From assembly GCA_028023455.1 (NCBI GenBank), contig JAQFVV010000141.1:2532843-2596842 (forward strand): 64,000 nucleotides of DNA, read 5' to 3'. Of the stretch, positions 51,852 through 62,895 are shown piece by piece; within the stretch, counting starts at the first letter, position 1, and each line of letters starts with the position of its first letter. Under the pieces are notes generated by a model. The model made no database searches, had not been told where the DNA came from, and was given only the letters and a program-made list of their open reading frames with translations. The position numbers were made by a program, and so were the translations under genes. This stretch comes from Epiperipatus broadwayi. Taxonomy: Eukaryota; Onychophora; Udeonychophora; Euonychophora; Peripatidae.

Positions 51852-52085
51852 TTAATCCAAACCGTCCTCAGCAAAGTGATCCAAGTGAATGTGGGACATC
51901 TCTATATTAATGAGGTCTGATGTTGTTAGGCAGTCAGAGACTTGTGATTGAACTTGTAGATGGCTTGGTGATATATTTGTTGGTTGAGGAATCGCATCCA
52001 TGAAGTCTTCGGTGTCTGATGGAGTAGAGTAATCTGTCTGAGAATCATCGGGAGAATCAATGGTATCTAAGGTTGTAAGATCCAT
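51852..52085 (-). CDS. 77-codon acidic ORF between LINE ORF1 and ORF2
   Basis: It begins 16 bases after the ORF1 stop with a strong start context (AAAACCATGGATC) and ends 6 bases before the ORF2 ATG. The product is rich in Asp, Ser and Thr with almost no Lys or Arg (opening DLTTLDTIDSPDDSQ, ending HFAEDGLD). No domain is recognised. Because it shares the ORF2 frame and is separated by a single TAA, it may be the original N-terminus of ORF2 cut off by a nonsense change, or a true small ORF translated by termination-reinitiation. I cannot decide between these from one copy. Confidence 0.65.
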   Translation of the reverse strand: MDLTTLDTIDSPDDSQTDYSTPSDTEDFMDAIPQPTNISPSHLQVQSQVSDCLTTSDLINIEMSHIHLDHFAEDGLD

Positions 52086-52101
52086 GGTTTTCCTCTTTTT
52101 T

Positions 52102-54447
52102 CTATGGATTTGTGAAGCTTTGAGTTGGATTTATCGGAGATTTGTTTGTTAGAGGGGGTGGTGAGTAAAGTACCTGGTGGGAGCTGTCATCATCAGAGCT
52201 TGATTTATCTGAGCGAATTGATTTTCTTTTAATTTTCTTAATTGTATTTTGGGTATTTGTTGTGTCAATTTTTTGAGGATTTTGAAGTTGATTAGTGTTG
52301 TTTTCCTTTTCCTGTTCTTTTGATAGTAGTGTTATTTTATTGTCATAAGATTTTTGTTCGAATTTTAGACTTGAGACATTCTCTGTTTGCTGTAACAGTT
52401 GTGAATCTTTGATCATGCTGACTTTCGGGTTGGGTGTTTGATGGATCTTTTCGTCTGGTAGGTTAATTCTTGCAGGAGTTGAAGAATTGCAGATAGTTTG
52501 TGGTTCACTCTGTTTAGGGTTGTTATCAGTTGTTTTAAGCTGGTTAGGAGTTATATTGGAAGAATTGTTTTGACATTTTTTGAGTGTATTTTCTTCATCG
52601 CCTGGGTTTATCTTGTTCTCTTTAGATGGTTTGGTCATATTATCTTCTTTTGTAGAAAGAGTTTGACCTAATATTATTTCTTGGGGATTAGTATAAGTTG
52701 TTTCGAATGTTTGATCTTGAGTATTATTAGTTTGCGTGATTGGTTTAGGAGCAGTATTTGTTGTTGTTTGGTTCTCTGATTTACTACTATTAGTGTAAAG
52801 GTTGACGTTTGTTCTTTCTTGAATATTTTCATTTTGAAATATAGTTTTGGATGTGGAAGGTTTTGTTGGAGGATTTATTTGAATCTGAATATCTGGGTTT
52901 GTGAGGTTGCTGTTTGAATTAGTCCTATGTGATGATTGTCTATTTAAGGACTTGTTAATAGGTCTACCAGGACATTTGTGAAATTTATTCATTTTAATAC
53001 CACAGTGTGTGCATATTCTTGCTGCACAGTCTTTAATGAGGTGTGTTCTTTCAAGGCAGAAGAAACATTGTGGTTGTACTCCTCTGAATGTCAAAACCAT
53101 AGGAGAGCCTCTTGCTGTAATAATAGTGGGTATGTCAGTGGGTATAATGTTTTTCTTTAATGTAAGTGTGAAGGTAACTGTATTGGACAGGATTTGATCT
53201 TCGAAGTGAGGATTTAATAGGTGTTTAAATTTGCTAACTGAACCATAATTAATAAGGATGTCTTGTATTTCTTGTTCATTTAAGTGGGCAAGGCAGTTTT
53301 GAATTCTGCCAGATAGTGTAACTGGACGGTTCATATCTATGGAGCATAGTATATAATTTCCTAAAGATTTGTAGTTATTTTTAAAATTCATTCGGTCTGC
53401 CCACGTTTTAAACTCTACGATCACATAGCGGTCATTGGGATGATTAAGGATCATGTGAATGCCTCTGCCTAATTGCTTTTGATTGATTAGACTGTAGAGT
53501 TGTTCTACAGGGAATTTATATAAAGCACATTGATGATTTGTTATGGCTAAGATTAAAGACTTATCGCTGTAATAGTTTGCAAACGATTTATATAGAGAGT
53601 TGGGTATCGTTTTGTTGAACTCATTGTTTATTTCTAGGAACATATCATCGTTAATATTGTTTATATTAAAAGAGACATTTTCCTGCATGTTTGATTCTTT
53701 TTCTATGTCTAATTCTGTGAGATTCAAATATAATTCGTTGAGATTATCGGCCTTAATATTTTCAGAGATGCTCTCAGAATTTTTTGACCTTACGATATTT
53801 GCGTACGTAGTGGGATTTTCCAATATTGATATTGAGGTAATTGGTTTAGCTTGCACGTTAGCTGATGTAGCAATGGATTGTTCTGAGCTAAAATCTTTGA
53901 TTGTTTTAGAATGAAATTTATCAGTTTTATAATTTATTTCTTCTTTTTTATTTTTAAATTTACTGTTGACAAACGGTACTGACACAGTACTGGTTTTGTC
54001 GACCTCTGGTGGAAAATGTTTTACTTTAAAAATTTCGTCGGTATCATTTTGTTGGTAATTTTGTTTATTTCCAGATATAGTTTTAATTGAATTGTTGGGC
54101 AAAGGAAATTGCTCATTATAATCTTCTGTGGTTGAGTAAAGGCTTCGGAGAGGTAATGATTGGTTTTCGCTTGTATCAATAGTTTCGCTTGACGAGATAT
54201 TTATTCTATTGTTTGTATTAGGGGTAAGTTGAATATTTTCTAAACTTTTGTTGATATTTGCAATGGAATTTTCTTTTGATTTACTCATTTGTGGGTTTTT
54301 ATTTGTTGTAACGGGTGGTTTAGATGCATTTAGATTAGATCTAAGGCTATACAATTTACGGCCGATGACCGCATTGTTGGGTTGAATGCTGAGATCGGGG
54401 CTTACTTTATTTTTAGTTTTATCGGTTATATTATCACTTTCCATCAT
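52102..54447 (-). CDS. LINE ORF1 protein (gag-like, CCHC zinc knuckle)
   Basis: An unbroken frame of 781 codons, the longest in the window. The N-terminal 280 residues are Ser/Asn/Thr-rich and probably disordered. Residues about 290-455 resemble the conserved gag-like region of non-LTR ORF1 proteins (YKFPVEQLYSLI, VIVEFKTWADRMNF, VTLSGRIQNCLAHLNEQEIQ, ILINYGSVSKF, then MVLTFRGVQPQC). Residues about 459-490 hold a canonical knuckle, CFFCLERTHLIKDC, and a second atypical Cys-x2-Cys-x7-His-x-Cys. The remaining 290 residues are Asn/Gln/Thr/Lys-rich. It is expected to bind the element RNA and form the RNP. The start ATG at 54447 is the first in frame; a second ATG follows directly. Confidence 0.93.
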   Translation of the reverse strand: MMESDNITDKTKNKVSPDLSIQPNNAVIGRKLYSLRSNLNASKPPVTTNKNPQMSKSKENSIANINKSLENIQLTPNTNNRINISSSETIDTSENQSLPLRSLYSTTEDYNEQFPLPNNSIKTISGNKQNYQQNDTDEIFKVKHFPPEVDKTSTVSVPFVNSKFKNKKEEINYKTDKFHSKTIKDFSSEQSIATSANVQAKPITSISILENPTTYANIVRSKNSESISENIKADNLNELYLNLTELDIEKESNMQENVSFNINNINDDMFLEINNEFNKTIPNSLYKSFANYYSDKSLILAITNHQCALYKFPVEQLYSLINQKQLGRGIHMILNHPNDRYVIVEFKTWADRMNFKNNYKSLGNYILCSIDMNRPVTLSGRIQNCLAHLNEQEIQDILINYGSVSKFKHLLNPHFEDQILSNTVTFTLTLKKNIIPTDIPTIITARGSPMVLTFRGVQPQCFFCLERTHLIKDCAARICTHCGIKMNKFHKCPGRPINKSLNRQSSHRTNSNSNLTNPDIQIQINPPTKPSTSKTIFQNENIQERTNVNLYTNSSKSENQTTTNTAPKPITQTNNTQDQTFETTYTNPQEIILGQTLSTKEDNMTKPSKENKINPGDEENTLKKCQNNSSNITPNQLKTTDNNPKQSEPQTICNSSTPARINLPDEKIHQTPNPKVSMIKDSQLLQQTENVSSLKFEQKSYDNKITLLSKEQEKENNTNQLQNPQKIDTTNTQNTIKKIKRKSIRSDKSSSDDDSSHQVLYSPPPLTNKSPINPTQSFTNP

Positions 54448-54586
54448 ATAAAATGATTAAAAAGTTGACTTACCTTGAATAACAGACATAAAGGTAAAGG
54501 GACAGTCGTCCCGTCTTCCTAAAACTGTAAAACACTAAGGGACGCTTTTTAAGACTAGTTACGAAGATGGCTGCCAAAAGCGGAAG
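54448..54586 (-). promoter_or_regulatory. LINE 5' UTR, probable internal promoter
   Basis: 139 bp, clearly less AT-rich than its surroundings, beginning CTTCCGCTTTTGGCAGCC. LINEs that insert full length must carry their own promoter downstream of the start, so this is its likely place. No specific transcription-factor site was identified; the assignment is from position only. Confidence 0.5.
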
Positions 54587-54604
54587 AACTTGGTTATTTT
54601 CTTT
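54587..54604. repeat. right target-site duplication of the LINE
   Basis: AACTTGGTTATTTTCTTT, identical to 48304-48321. The U2 sequence resumes directly after it with AATTCGTTTTGATGCGGC. Confidence 0.95.
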
Positions 54605-54718
54605 AATTCGTTTTGATGCGGCTTTGACAAGAAATGTATAAGTTTGTTAATTGGTTGGCCAAAACCAATCAGCAATAAAATATTATTAGCCCTCTTCAGG
54701 ATATTACAAATAAATCTG

Positions 54719-54720
<2 letters not shown>

Positions 54721-54778
<58 letters not shown>
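54721..54778. repeat. (TA)n microsatellite in U2
   Basis: About 29 TA units at the same point of the unit where U1, U3 and U4 also have (TA)n of differing length (39258-39279, 57709-57757, 60594-60634). Confidence 0.95.
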
Positions 54779-54780
<2 letters not shown>

Positions 54781-55335
54781 CAAGACATGAAAGATGGGCA
54801 TTAAAATCACTATTACATTTAAAATCATTTGTATATAATGAGTGTGGGAAGCAAATTAGCTCTTAAATAAATAATTGACAATTATACAGTCAGATTTAAT
54901 TAATTTTAAATTTATTTGTGAAGGATGTGCCATCATGGCAGAGAGCATTTCAGGTTTTCTAAATAAAGATAATAAAATGATGAAGAATGCAATATGCTTT
55001 TATAGATTACAACAAAAATAAATGAGGTCTGTTATGAAACTCTGGGTGGCTTTGCTAAAGGAAATTCCTGATATGTACATGTAGATAAGAGAAATGTTGG
55101 CCCTCCAGCCAAAGCAGGTCTTTTAATAATAATAAAATATTTTTGATGTGTTAGACTCCCATACACATCTTAAATGGCAATGCCTGAAAATGGATCCTTT
55201 GGTATGAACTACGTCTACTTTGAGGGGTGTGAAAGATTGGATTGGCCATAGTTAAATTTCCGAAGGTCCTGATGAGTAAGTAGCAAAGCAAAATAATAAA
55301 TGAATGGTTGTAGCTATAAAAACATTACTGCCTTA

Positions 55336-55338
<3 letters not shown>

Positions 55339-55382
<44 letters not shown>

Positions 55383-55411
55383 GATACATATATATATATA
55401 TATATATATAA
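55339..55411. repeat. (TA)n microsatellite, second tract in U2
   Basis: A TA run interrupted once by CTGATACA. U1, U3 and U4 have only short AT-rich sequence here (ACATATATAAATAGATAGTG type), so the expansion is private to U2. Confidence 0.93.
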
Positions 55412-57066
55412 TGTATCACTAACAATACTAATAACTTAAGTCCTGATTAAAATAATTGGCTCCCTAACATGATGGAAAGTCCCAGAGGCCTTAGGCAATT
55501 ACTGAACAAATTATAAAACATAATATAAAAAAAGGAAGTCAAAAGTTAAAATTTAAAATTATAAGTTCTTTTTCAGACTTTACAAATATTTCATTTATCA
55601 ATAAAGTTATTTAATAGTTTATGAAAGATTACAAAATAAGACTTTTAATTAACATAGACAGGGCATTAAATATTAAACTCACTTCTGATTAAGTTTGACA
55701 ATATAAAGCATAATAAATTATACATCGAATTTTTACATATTTTGACAAATAAAAATATATATGTATGAAACTTATACTGAGAAAATGCAATAATAAATTT
55801 TACTTAATTGATTCACTAAAATTCTTTATTCTTTCAGAAATAATTGCAGGGCTATTTTAAATGGGAGACAATAGTAAGATACTTTTAAAATAAATCATTC
55901 AAAATAAATGTATATATGATATACAAAACTAAATGAGCTTTTTATTAATTAATTTACGGGAAGTAAGTCTCCCGTAATGATTTTGACTGGAAAAATAAGA
56001 GGAAGAGAATTTAAAGTTAATAGCTCATTGAATTTTGTACTTGGAAATTTCAGTAAATCAAATATTCTAAATAAACCAACAAAAATTAATTTAATTTGTC
56101 GCGTCAAAATAATGTAAGATTTTATAAGAATTGATATTTTAAGTTCAATAAAATTAAAAGACGCATTTTCAACCAAGCTGTATAAACATCACACAAATAT
56201 ATAAAATATAAATTAGTATTGATTTGGAAAACAAGTAAAATGAAATCAATGGCTTGCAGTGAATTGGACGTTACCTCAGAATCAATCAGTAGGCATTCCA
56301 TGGCTTGAAACAGGCAGTTAATACAGTCAGATCATTTCAGTCTTTTTCAATACATACAGTCTCTGGCTATTTGTTTAAAGCACTGTAAAGGCATGGATGA
56401 GCTGCTGAGAAAGAGCTTTAGAAAGCAAGGGTCGATCTTTTTAGCCAGTCATTCTTTAATCATGATGTACTGAATCTAAACTTCACTCTTCAGTGAACTG
56501 TTCTCAATAAAACTCAATCATAATCCTTATCAAATTTTCTACTATTTATATGTTCTGATCTTTATCTATAGGATTGAATCTATAGTGGCAACTGCCAATT
56601 GCATTTGCTCTAAGTGATTCTCTGAGGTAGGTGCCTGCTTTGGAGGGAAAATCTATAACTCTGCATGAACATGCCCAAAGGGTTGATTTGCTAATTAAAA
56701 AAACAACAACAAGCATATTTAGTTTATCAGTCATTGTACTAACAAAATCTATTTAATTAAGGTTTAGATTAACAAAAATGAAGATTTTAGAAAAATTTTA
56801 GGAATTTTGTACAATCACTTTCAAACATATTTCACATAAACTTAAGCAGAAATTTACAAAACATGTCTTACAAATATTATATTGTTGAAATAATTAACTT
56901 TCTAATGTACATTGATTAAAAAATATATATAAAATGTTACCAACTGATTAATTGAAGAAAAATGTATTTTAATAAAAGAAATTAAAATATTTGTAACATT
57001 TTATAGATATCCAGGGTTCAATTCAATTTAACAAAATAAACCCAATATACATTTTTTTACAAATAC

Positions 57067-57705
57067 TGTGCCGGTCAAAATTGTGTATTCATTCAACAAG
57101 ACAAATAATCCAAGCAAAAGTACCTTGAATCGAACCCTGCACAAGATGCAAATGTCAGGACAATAATGAATCCTAACCTATTTGCCTAAACTATTGCCTC
57201 TCTGACTAATGGATAATGTTTGTGATGACACTAGCAGTGCTTGTTTTATTCTGTCCCAGCTGGAGGTCATGGTTCACATAAAGACTCAAAATAATAAAAG
57301 GTTTATATAAAGATCAATGATTTAATGGATTCTGATGATTGCAGAATGGTACAGATATGATTTGATCGATTACTAATGGTTTGAACCATAATAATGATAA
57401 TTCTTTATGGCAACATTACAAAGAAGTGAATTTAAATCAAAGACATATTTAAATATATAGAGTAATTAACCTTAGATATTTGGAGTGATGACAAACTAAG
57501 CTTATTTAAAATAACAATATTATAGGAATTTATTTAGGAATTTAGTACAAAATAAGTAGTCTTTGTTTAAACAACTTGGTTATTTTTTCTTTAATTCACT
57601 TTGATATGGCTTTGACAAACAATGTAAAAGTTTGTTAAATGGTCGGCCAAAACGAATCAGTGATAAAATAATATTAGCCCTCTTCAAGCTATTACAAATG
57701 AATCT

Positions 57706-57761
<56 letters not shown>

Positions 57762-59928
57762 GAAGGGCATTTAAAATCCTAATACATTTAAAATCATTTG
57801 TATATAATGTGTGTGAGAAGCAAAATAGTTCTTAAATAAATAATTGACAATTATACAGTCAGATTTAATTAATTATGAAATTTATTTGTGAAGGATGTGC
57901 CATCATGGCAGAGAGCATTTCAGGTTTGCTAAATAAAGATATAAAATGAAGAAGGCAATATGCTATTATAGATTACAACAAAAATAAATGAGGTCTGTTA
58001 TGAAACTCTGGGTGGCTTTGCTAAAGGAAATTCCTGATATGTACAGGTAAATAAGAGAAATGTTGGCCCTTTAGCCAAAGTATGTCTCTGAATAATAATA
58101 AAATATTTTTTTGATGTGGTGGACTTCTCATACACATCTTAAATGGCAATATCTAAAAATGGATCCCTTGGTATGAACTATGTCTACTTTGAGGGAGTGT
58201 GAAAGATTGGACTGGTCATAGTTAAATTTCCGAAGGTCCTGATGAGTAAGTAGCAAAGCAAAATAATAAATGAATGGTTGTAGCTATAAAAACATTAATG
58301 CCTTAGACATATATAAATAGATAGTGTGTGCCATAATGGAAAGTCACAGAAATCTTAGGCCATTATTAAGTGGATCACAATTTATAATACAAAAGGATGG
58401 CAAGAATTAAAACTAAAATATAAATTGTTTCCACACTTTCAAATAGTTCATTTATTAATAAAGTTATTAAATAGCTCAGCCTTGAAGATTGCAAAACAAA
58501 CCAGTATTTTAATTAACATAAACAAATGGGGTATTAAATATCAAATTCACTTCTGTTGAATTTTAAACATATATCATAATAAATTGTAAATCATAATTTT
58601 AATATTTTCGGACAAATAAAATATGTGTATAAAATATATACTGATAAAATTCTATGATAAATTTTACTTAATTGATTCACGAAAATTCTTTATTCTTTCA
58701 GAAATAATTACAGGGCTATTTTAAATGGGGGGCAATACTAATATACTTTTAAAATAAGTCATTCAAAATAAATTTATATATGATATACAAAACTAAACGA
58801 GCTTTCTATTAGTTAATTTACGGGAAGTAAGTTTCCAGTAATGATTTTGACTGGAAAAATAAGAGAGAATTTAAAGTTAATAGCTTATTGAATTTTGTAC
58901 TTAGAAATTTCCTAAATCAAAGATTCTAAATAAACCAACAAAAATTAATTTAATTTGCCACATGAAAATAATGTAAAATTTTATAAGAATTGATATTTTA
59001 AATGTAATAAAATTTAAAGATGCATTTTCAACCAAGCCATATAAATATCACACAGATATATAAAATATAAATTAGTATTGATTTGGAAAACAAGTAAAAT
59101 GAAATCAATGGCTTGCGGCGAATTGGACATTACTTCAGAATCAATCAGTAGGCATTTCATGGCTTGAAACAAGCAGTTAATACAGTCAGATCATTTCAGG
59201 CTTCCTCGACACAGACAGTCTCTGGTTAGATGTTTAAAGCATTGGAAAAGCATGGATGGACTGGTGGGACAGAGCTCCAGAAAGCAATGGTCAATTTTTT
59301 AGCCAGTTATTCTTTAATCACGATGTACTGAATCTAAACTACACTCTTCAGTCTCTTCCCATAATACTCAATCATTCATCCTTATCAATTTTTTTACTAT
59401 TTAAGTGTTCTGTTCTTATCTATAGGATTAAATCTACACTGACCTTGACCAATTGTAATTGCTTTAAGCAGTTCTATGAGGTTGGTGCCTGCTTTGGAGG
59501 GAAAATTTATAACTCTGCATGAACATGTACCAAGGGTTGATTTGCTAATTAAAAAAAAAAACAAGCATATTAAGTTCAGTCATTGTACTAACAAAATCTA
59601 TTTAATTAAGGTTTAGATTAACAAAAATGAAGATTTTAGTCAGAAAAATTTTAGGAATTTTGTACAATGACTTTCAAACATATTTCACATAAACTTAAGC
59701 AGAAATTTACAAAACATTTCTTACAAATATTACATTGTTGAAATAGTTGACTCTCTAATGTACATTGATTAAAAAATAAATATAAAATGTTACCAACTGA
59801 TTAAATGAAGAAAAATGAATTTTATTAAAAGAATTTAAAATATTTGTAACATTTTATAGATATGCAGGGTTCAATTCGATTTAACAAAATAAACACAATA
59901 TACATTTTTTACAAATACTGTGCCGGTC
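57067..59928 (-). repeat. long direct-repeat unit U3 (2,862 bp)
   Basis: A complete unit from TGTGCCGGTCAAAATTG to the next TGTGCCGGTC. It serves as the uninterrupted reference for U2 and U4. Landmarks: empty LINE target near 57586, (TA)n at 57709-57757, TGACAATTATACAGTCAG near 57844, GGTGCCTGCTTTGGAGGG near 59486. Non-coding; the short frames within it are not conserved between units. Confidence 0.92.
57709..57757. repeat. (TA)n microsatellite in U3
   Basis: Positional equivalent of the tracts in U1, U2 and U4. Confidence 0.95.
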
Positions 59929-60540
59929 AAAATTGTGTATCATTCAACAAGACCAATAATCCAAGCAAAAGTACCTTGAATCGAACCCTGCACAAGACAC
60001 ATATGTCAGGACAAGGATGAATCCTAACCTATTTGCCTAAATTATTTCCTCTCTGACTAATGGACAACGTTTGTGATGACACTAGCAGTGCTTGGTTTTA
60101 TTCCGTCCCAGCTGGAGGTCATGGTTCACATAAAGACTCAAAATAATGAAGGGTTTATATTAAAATCAATGATTTAATGGATTCTGATGATTGCAGAATG
60201 GTACAGATATGATTTGATCAATTACTAATGGTTTGAACCATAATAATGATAATTCTTTATGGCAACATTACAAAGAAATGAATTTAAATCGAAGACATAT
60301 TTAAATATATAGAGTAATTAACCTTAAATATTTGGAGTGATGACAAACTAAGCTTATTTAAATAACAATATTATAGGAATTTATTAAGGATTTTATTACA
60401 AAATAAGTATTCTTTGTTTACAGAACTTGGTTATTTTCTTTAATTCATTTTGATGCGGCTTTAACAAACAATGTAAAAGTTTGTTAATTGGTCGGCCAAA
60501 ACCAATCAGCGATAAAATATTATTAGCCCTCTTCAAGCTA

Positions 60541-60591
60541 TTACAAATAATTTTGTTTATATATATATATATATATAAACAAAATTATTTG

Positions 60592-60594
<3 letters not shown>
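60541..60594. repeat. perfect 54-bp palindrome
   Basis: TTACAAATAATTTTGTTTAT, then (AT)n, then the exact reverse complement. U1-U3 have only the left arm followed by (TA)n, so the inverted copy arose in U4 alone. Confidence 0.95.

Positions 60595-60634
<40 letters not shown>
60594..60634. repeat. (TA)n microsatellite in U4
   Basis: About 20 TA units directly after the palindrome. Confidence 0.93.
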
Positions 60635-60637
<3 letters not shown>

Positions 60638-62658
60638 CAAGACATGAAAGATGGGCATTTAAAACACTAATACATTTAAAATCATTTGTATATAATGTGT
60701 GTGAAAAGCAAAATAGTTCTTAAATAAATAATTGACAATAATACAGTCAGATTTAATTAATTATGAGATTTGTTTGTGAAGGACATGCCATCATGGCAGA
60801 GAGCAATTCAGGTTTCCTAAATAAAGATATAAAATGAAGAAGGCAATATGCTATTATAGATTACAACAAAAATAAATGAGGTCTGTTATGAAACTCTGGG
60901 TGGCTTTGCTAAAGGAAATTCCTGATATATACAGGTAAATAAGAGAAATGTTGGTCCTTTAGCCAAAGCTTGTCTCTGAATAACAATAAAATATTTTTTG
61001 ATGTGCTGGACTTCGCATACACATCTTAAATGAAAATACCTGAAAATGGATCCCTTGGTATGAACTACGACTACTTTGAGGGAGTGTGAAAGTTTGGACT
61101 GGTCATAGTTAAATTTCCGAAGGTCCTGATGAGTAAGTAGCAAAGCAAAATAATAAATGAATGGTTTTAGCTATAAAAACATTAATGCATTAGACATATA
61201 TAGATAGATAGTGTATCACTATCAAAATTAATAACTTAATTTCTAATTAAACTATCTTTGTGCCATAATGGAAAGTCCCAGAAACCTTAGGCCTTTACTA
61301 AATGGATTATAATTTACAATACAAAAGAACGGCAACAATTAAAACTAAAATATAATTTGCTTTCCACACTTCCAAATATTTCATTTATTAATAAGTTATT
61401 AAATAGCTCATCGTTGAAGATTGCAAAACAAACCAGTCTTTTAATTAATATAAACAAACTGGGTCTTAAATATCAAATTCACTTCTGGTGAATTTTAAAC
61501 ATATATCATAATAAATTGTAAATCATAATTTTAATATTTTCTGACAAATAAAATATGTGTATGAAATATATATTGATAAAATTTCATGATAAATTTTACT
61601 TAATTGATTCACTAAAATTCGTTATTCTTTCAGAAATAATTACAGGGCTATTTTAAATGGGAGGCAATACTAAGATACTTTTAAAATAAGTCATTCAAAA
61701 TAAATTTATATATGATATACAAAACTAAACGAGCTTTCTATTAATTAATTTACGGAAGTAAGTCTCCAGTAATGATTTTGACTGGAAAAATAAGAGAGAA
61801 TTTAAAGTTAATAGCTTATTGAATTTTGTACTTGGAAATTTCTTAAATCAAATATTGTAAATAAACCAACAAAAATTAATTTAATTTGCCGCATCAAAAT
61901 AATGTAAGATTTTATAAGAATTGATATTTTAAATGTAATAAAATTTAAAGATGCATTTTCAACCAAGCCGTATAAATATCACACAGATATATAAAATATA
62001 AATTGGTATTGATTTGGAAAACAAGTAAAATGGAATCAATGGCTTGCAGTGAATTGGATGTTACTTCCGAATCAATCAGTAGGCATTTCATGGCTTGAAA
62101 CAAGCAGTTAATACAGTCAGATCATTTCAGGCTTCCTCGACACAGGCAGTCTCTTGCTAGATGTTTAAAGCACTGGAAAGGCATGAATGGGCTGGTGAGA
62201 CAAAGCTCTGGAAAGCAAGGGTCGATTTTTTAGTCAGTCATTCTTTAATCATGATGTATTGAATCTAAACTACACTCTTCAGTCTCTTCTTATAAAACTC
62301 AATCATCCATCCTTATCAAATTTTCTACTATTTATGTGTTCTGGTCTTATCTATAGGATTAAATCTACACTGACCTCCACCAATTGTAATTGCTTTAAGC
62401 AGTTCTGTGAGGTTGGTGCCTGCTTTGGAGGGAAAATTTATAACTCTACATGAACATGTACCAAGGGTTGATTTTCTAATTTAAAAAAAACAACAAACAT
62501 ATTATGTTTATCAGTCATTGTACTAACAAAATCTATTTAATTAAGGCTCAGATTAACAAAAATGTAGATTTTTTTCAGAAAAATTTTAAGAATTTGGTAC
62601 AATGACTTTCAAACATATTTGACATAAACTTAAGCAGAAATTTACAAAACATTTCTTA

Positions 62659-62895
62659 AGTAATAATTTACTAAGGCTGTAACCTTAGAAATAAGCGTCT
62701 GAAAAATACGAAGGTAGGGACCTCTATAGGTCTTAAAACACAAGCTTACGCTATGAAGAAAAGAGAGCGTCAGCTTGTGTTTTAAGACCTATAGAGGTCC
62801 CTACCTTCGTATTTTTCAGACGCTTATTTCTAAGGTTACAGCCTTAGTAAATTATTACTTAATATAATAATGGGCGTTTAATAAAATTTATAATT
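62659..62895. mobile_element. palindromic foldback insertion with 13-bp duplication
   Basis: Flanked by AAAACATTTCTTA at 62646-62658 and 62896-62908; U1-U3 have this motif once with no insertion. The core is a palindrome with arms 62656-62752 and 62766-62862 (97 bp each, one mismatch seen) around a 13-base loop. The arms include CTAAGGCTGTAACCTTAG and GGTAGGGACCTCTATAGG. A 33-bp non-palindromic tail (62863-62895) follows on the right. No coding potential. A 13-bp duplication is long for a cut-and-paste MITE, so LINE-driven insertion or an unusual transposase is possible. Confidence 0.92.

Larger units (their letters stand above)
48322..54586 (-). mobile_element. full-length R1/I-like LINE with 18-bp target duplication
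   Basis: Flanked by perfect copies of AACTTGGTTATTTTCTTT (48304-48321 and 54587-54604). The homologous sites in U1 (near 35761), U3 (near 57586) and U4 (near 60424) are empty and carry the sequence once. Structure on the minus strand: 5' UTR of about 139 bp beginning CTTCCGCTTTTGGCAGCC, ORF1, a 77-codon ORF, ORF2 (endonuclease, RT, zinc-finger tail), and a 3' UTR of about 300 bp. The extreme 3' end is not poly-A (...TTGTTGAAATG), although an A-run lies inside the 3' UTR at about 48537-48553. Assignment to the R1/I group rests on the gag-like ORF1 and CCHC tail of ORF2. Confidence 0.93.
47813..57066 (-). repeat. long direct-repeat unit U2, split by a LINE
   Basis: 47813-48321 matches 35257-35775; 54605-57066 matches the remainder of U3/U4. 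Removing the 6,265-bp LINE and one 18-bp target duplication leaves a unit of about 2.97 kb, the same size class as U3. Its right junction, TTTACAAATAC followed by TGTGCCGGTC, is the same as that between U3 and U4, so U2-U3-U4 form a true head-to-tail tandem. Confidence 0.88.

Noticed and set aside
52978-53914. Plus-strand frames of 60-104 codons
   Set aside because: Antisense shadows of LINE ORF1.
60886-61143. 85-codon minus frame in unit U4
   Set aside because: Not preserved at the same place in U1-U3, so chance.
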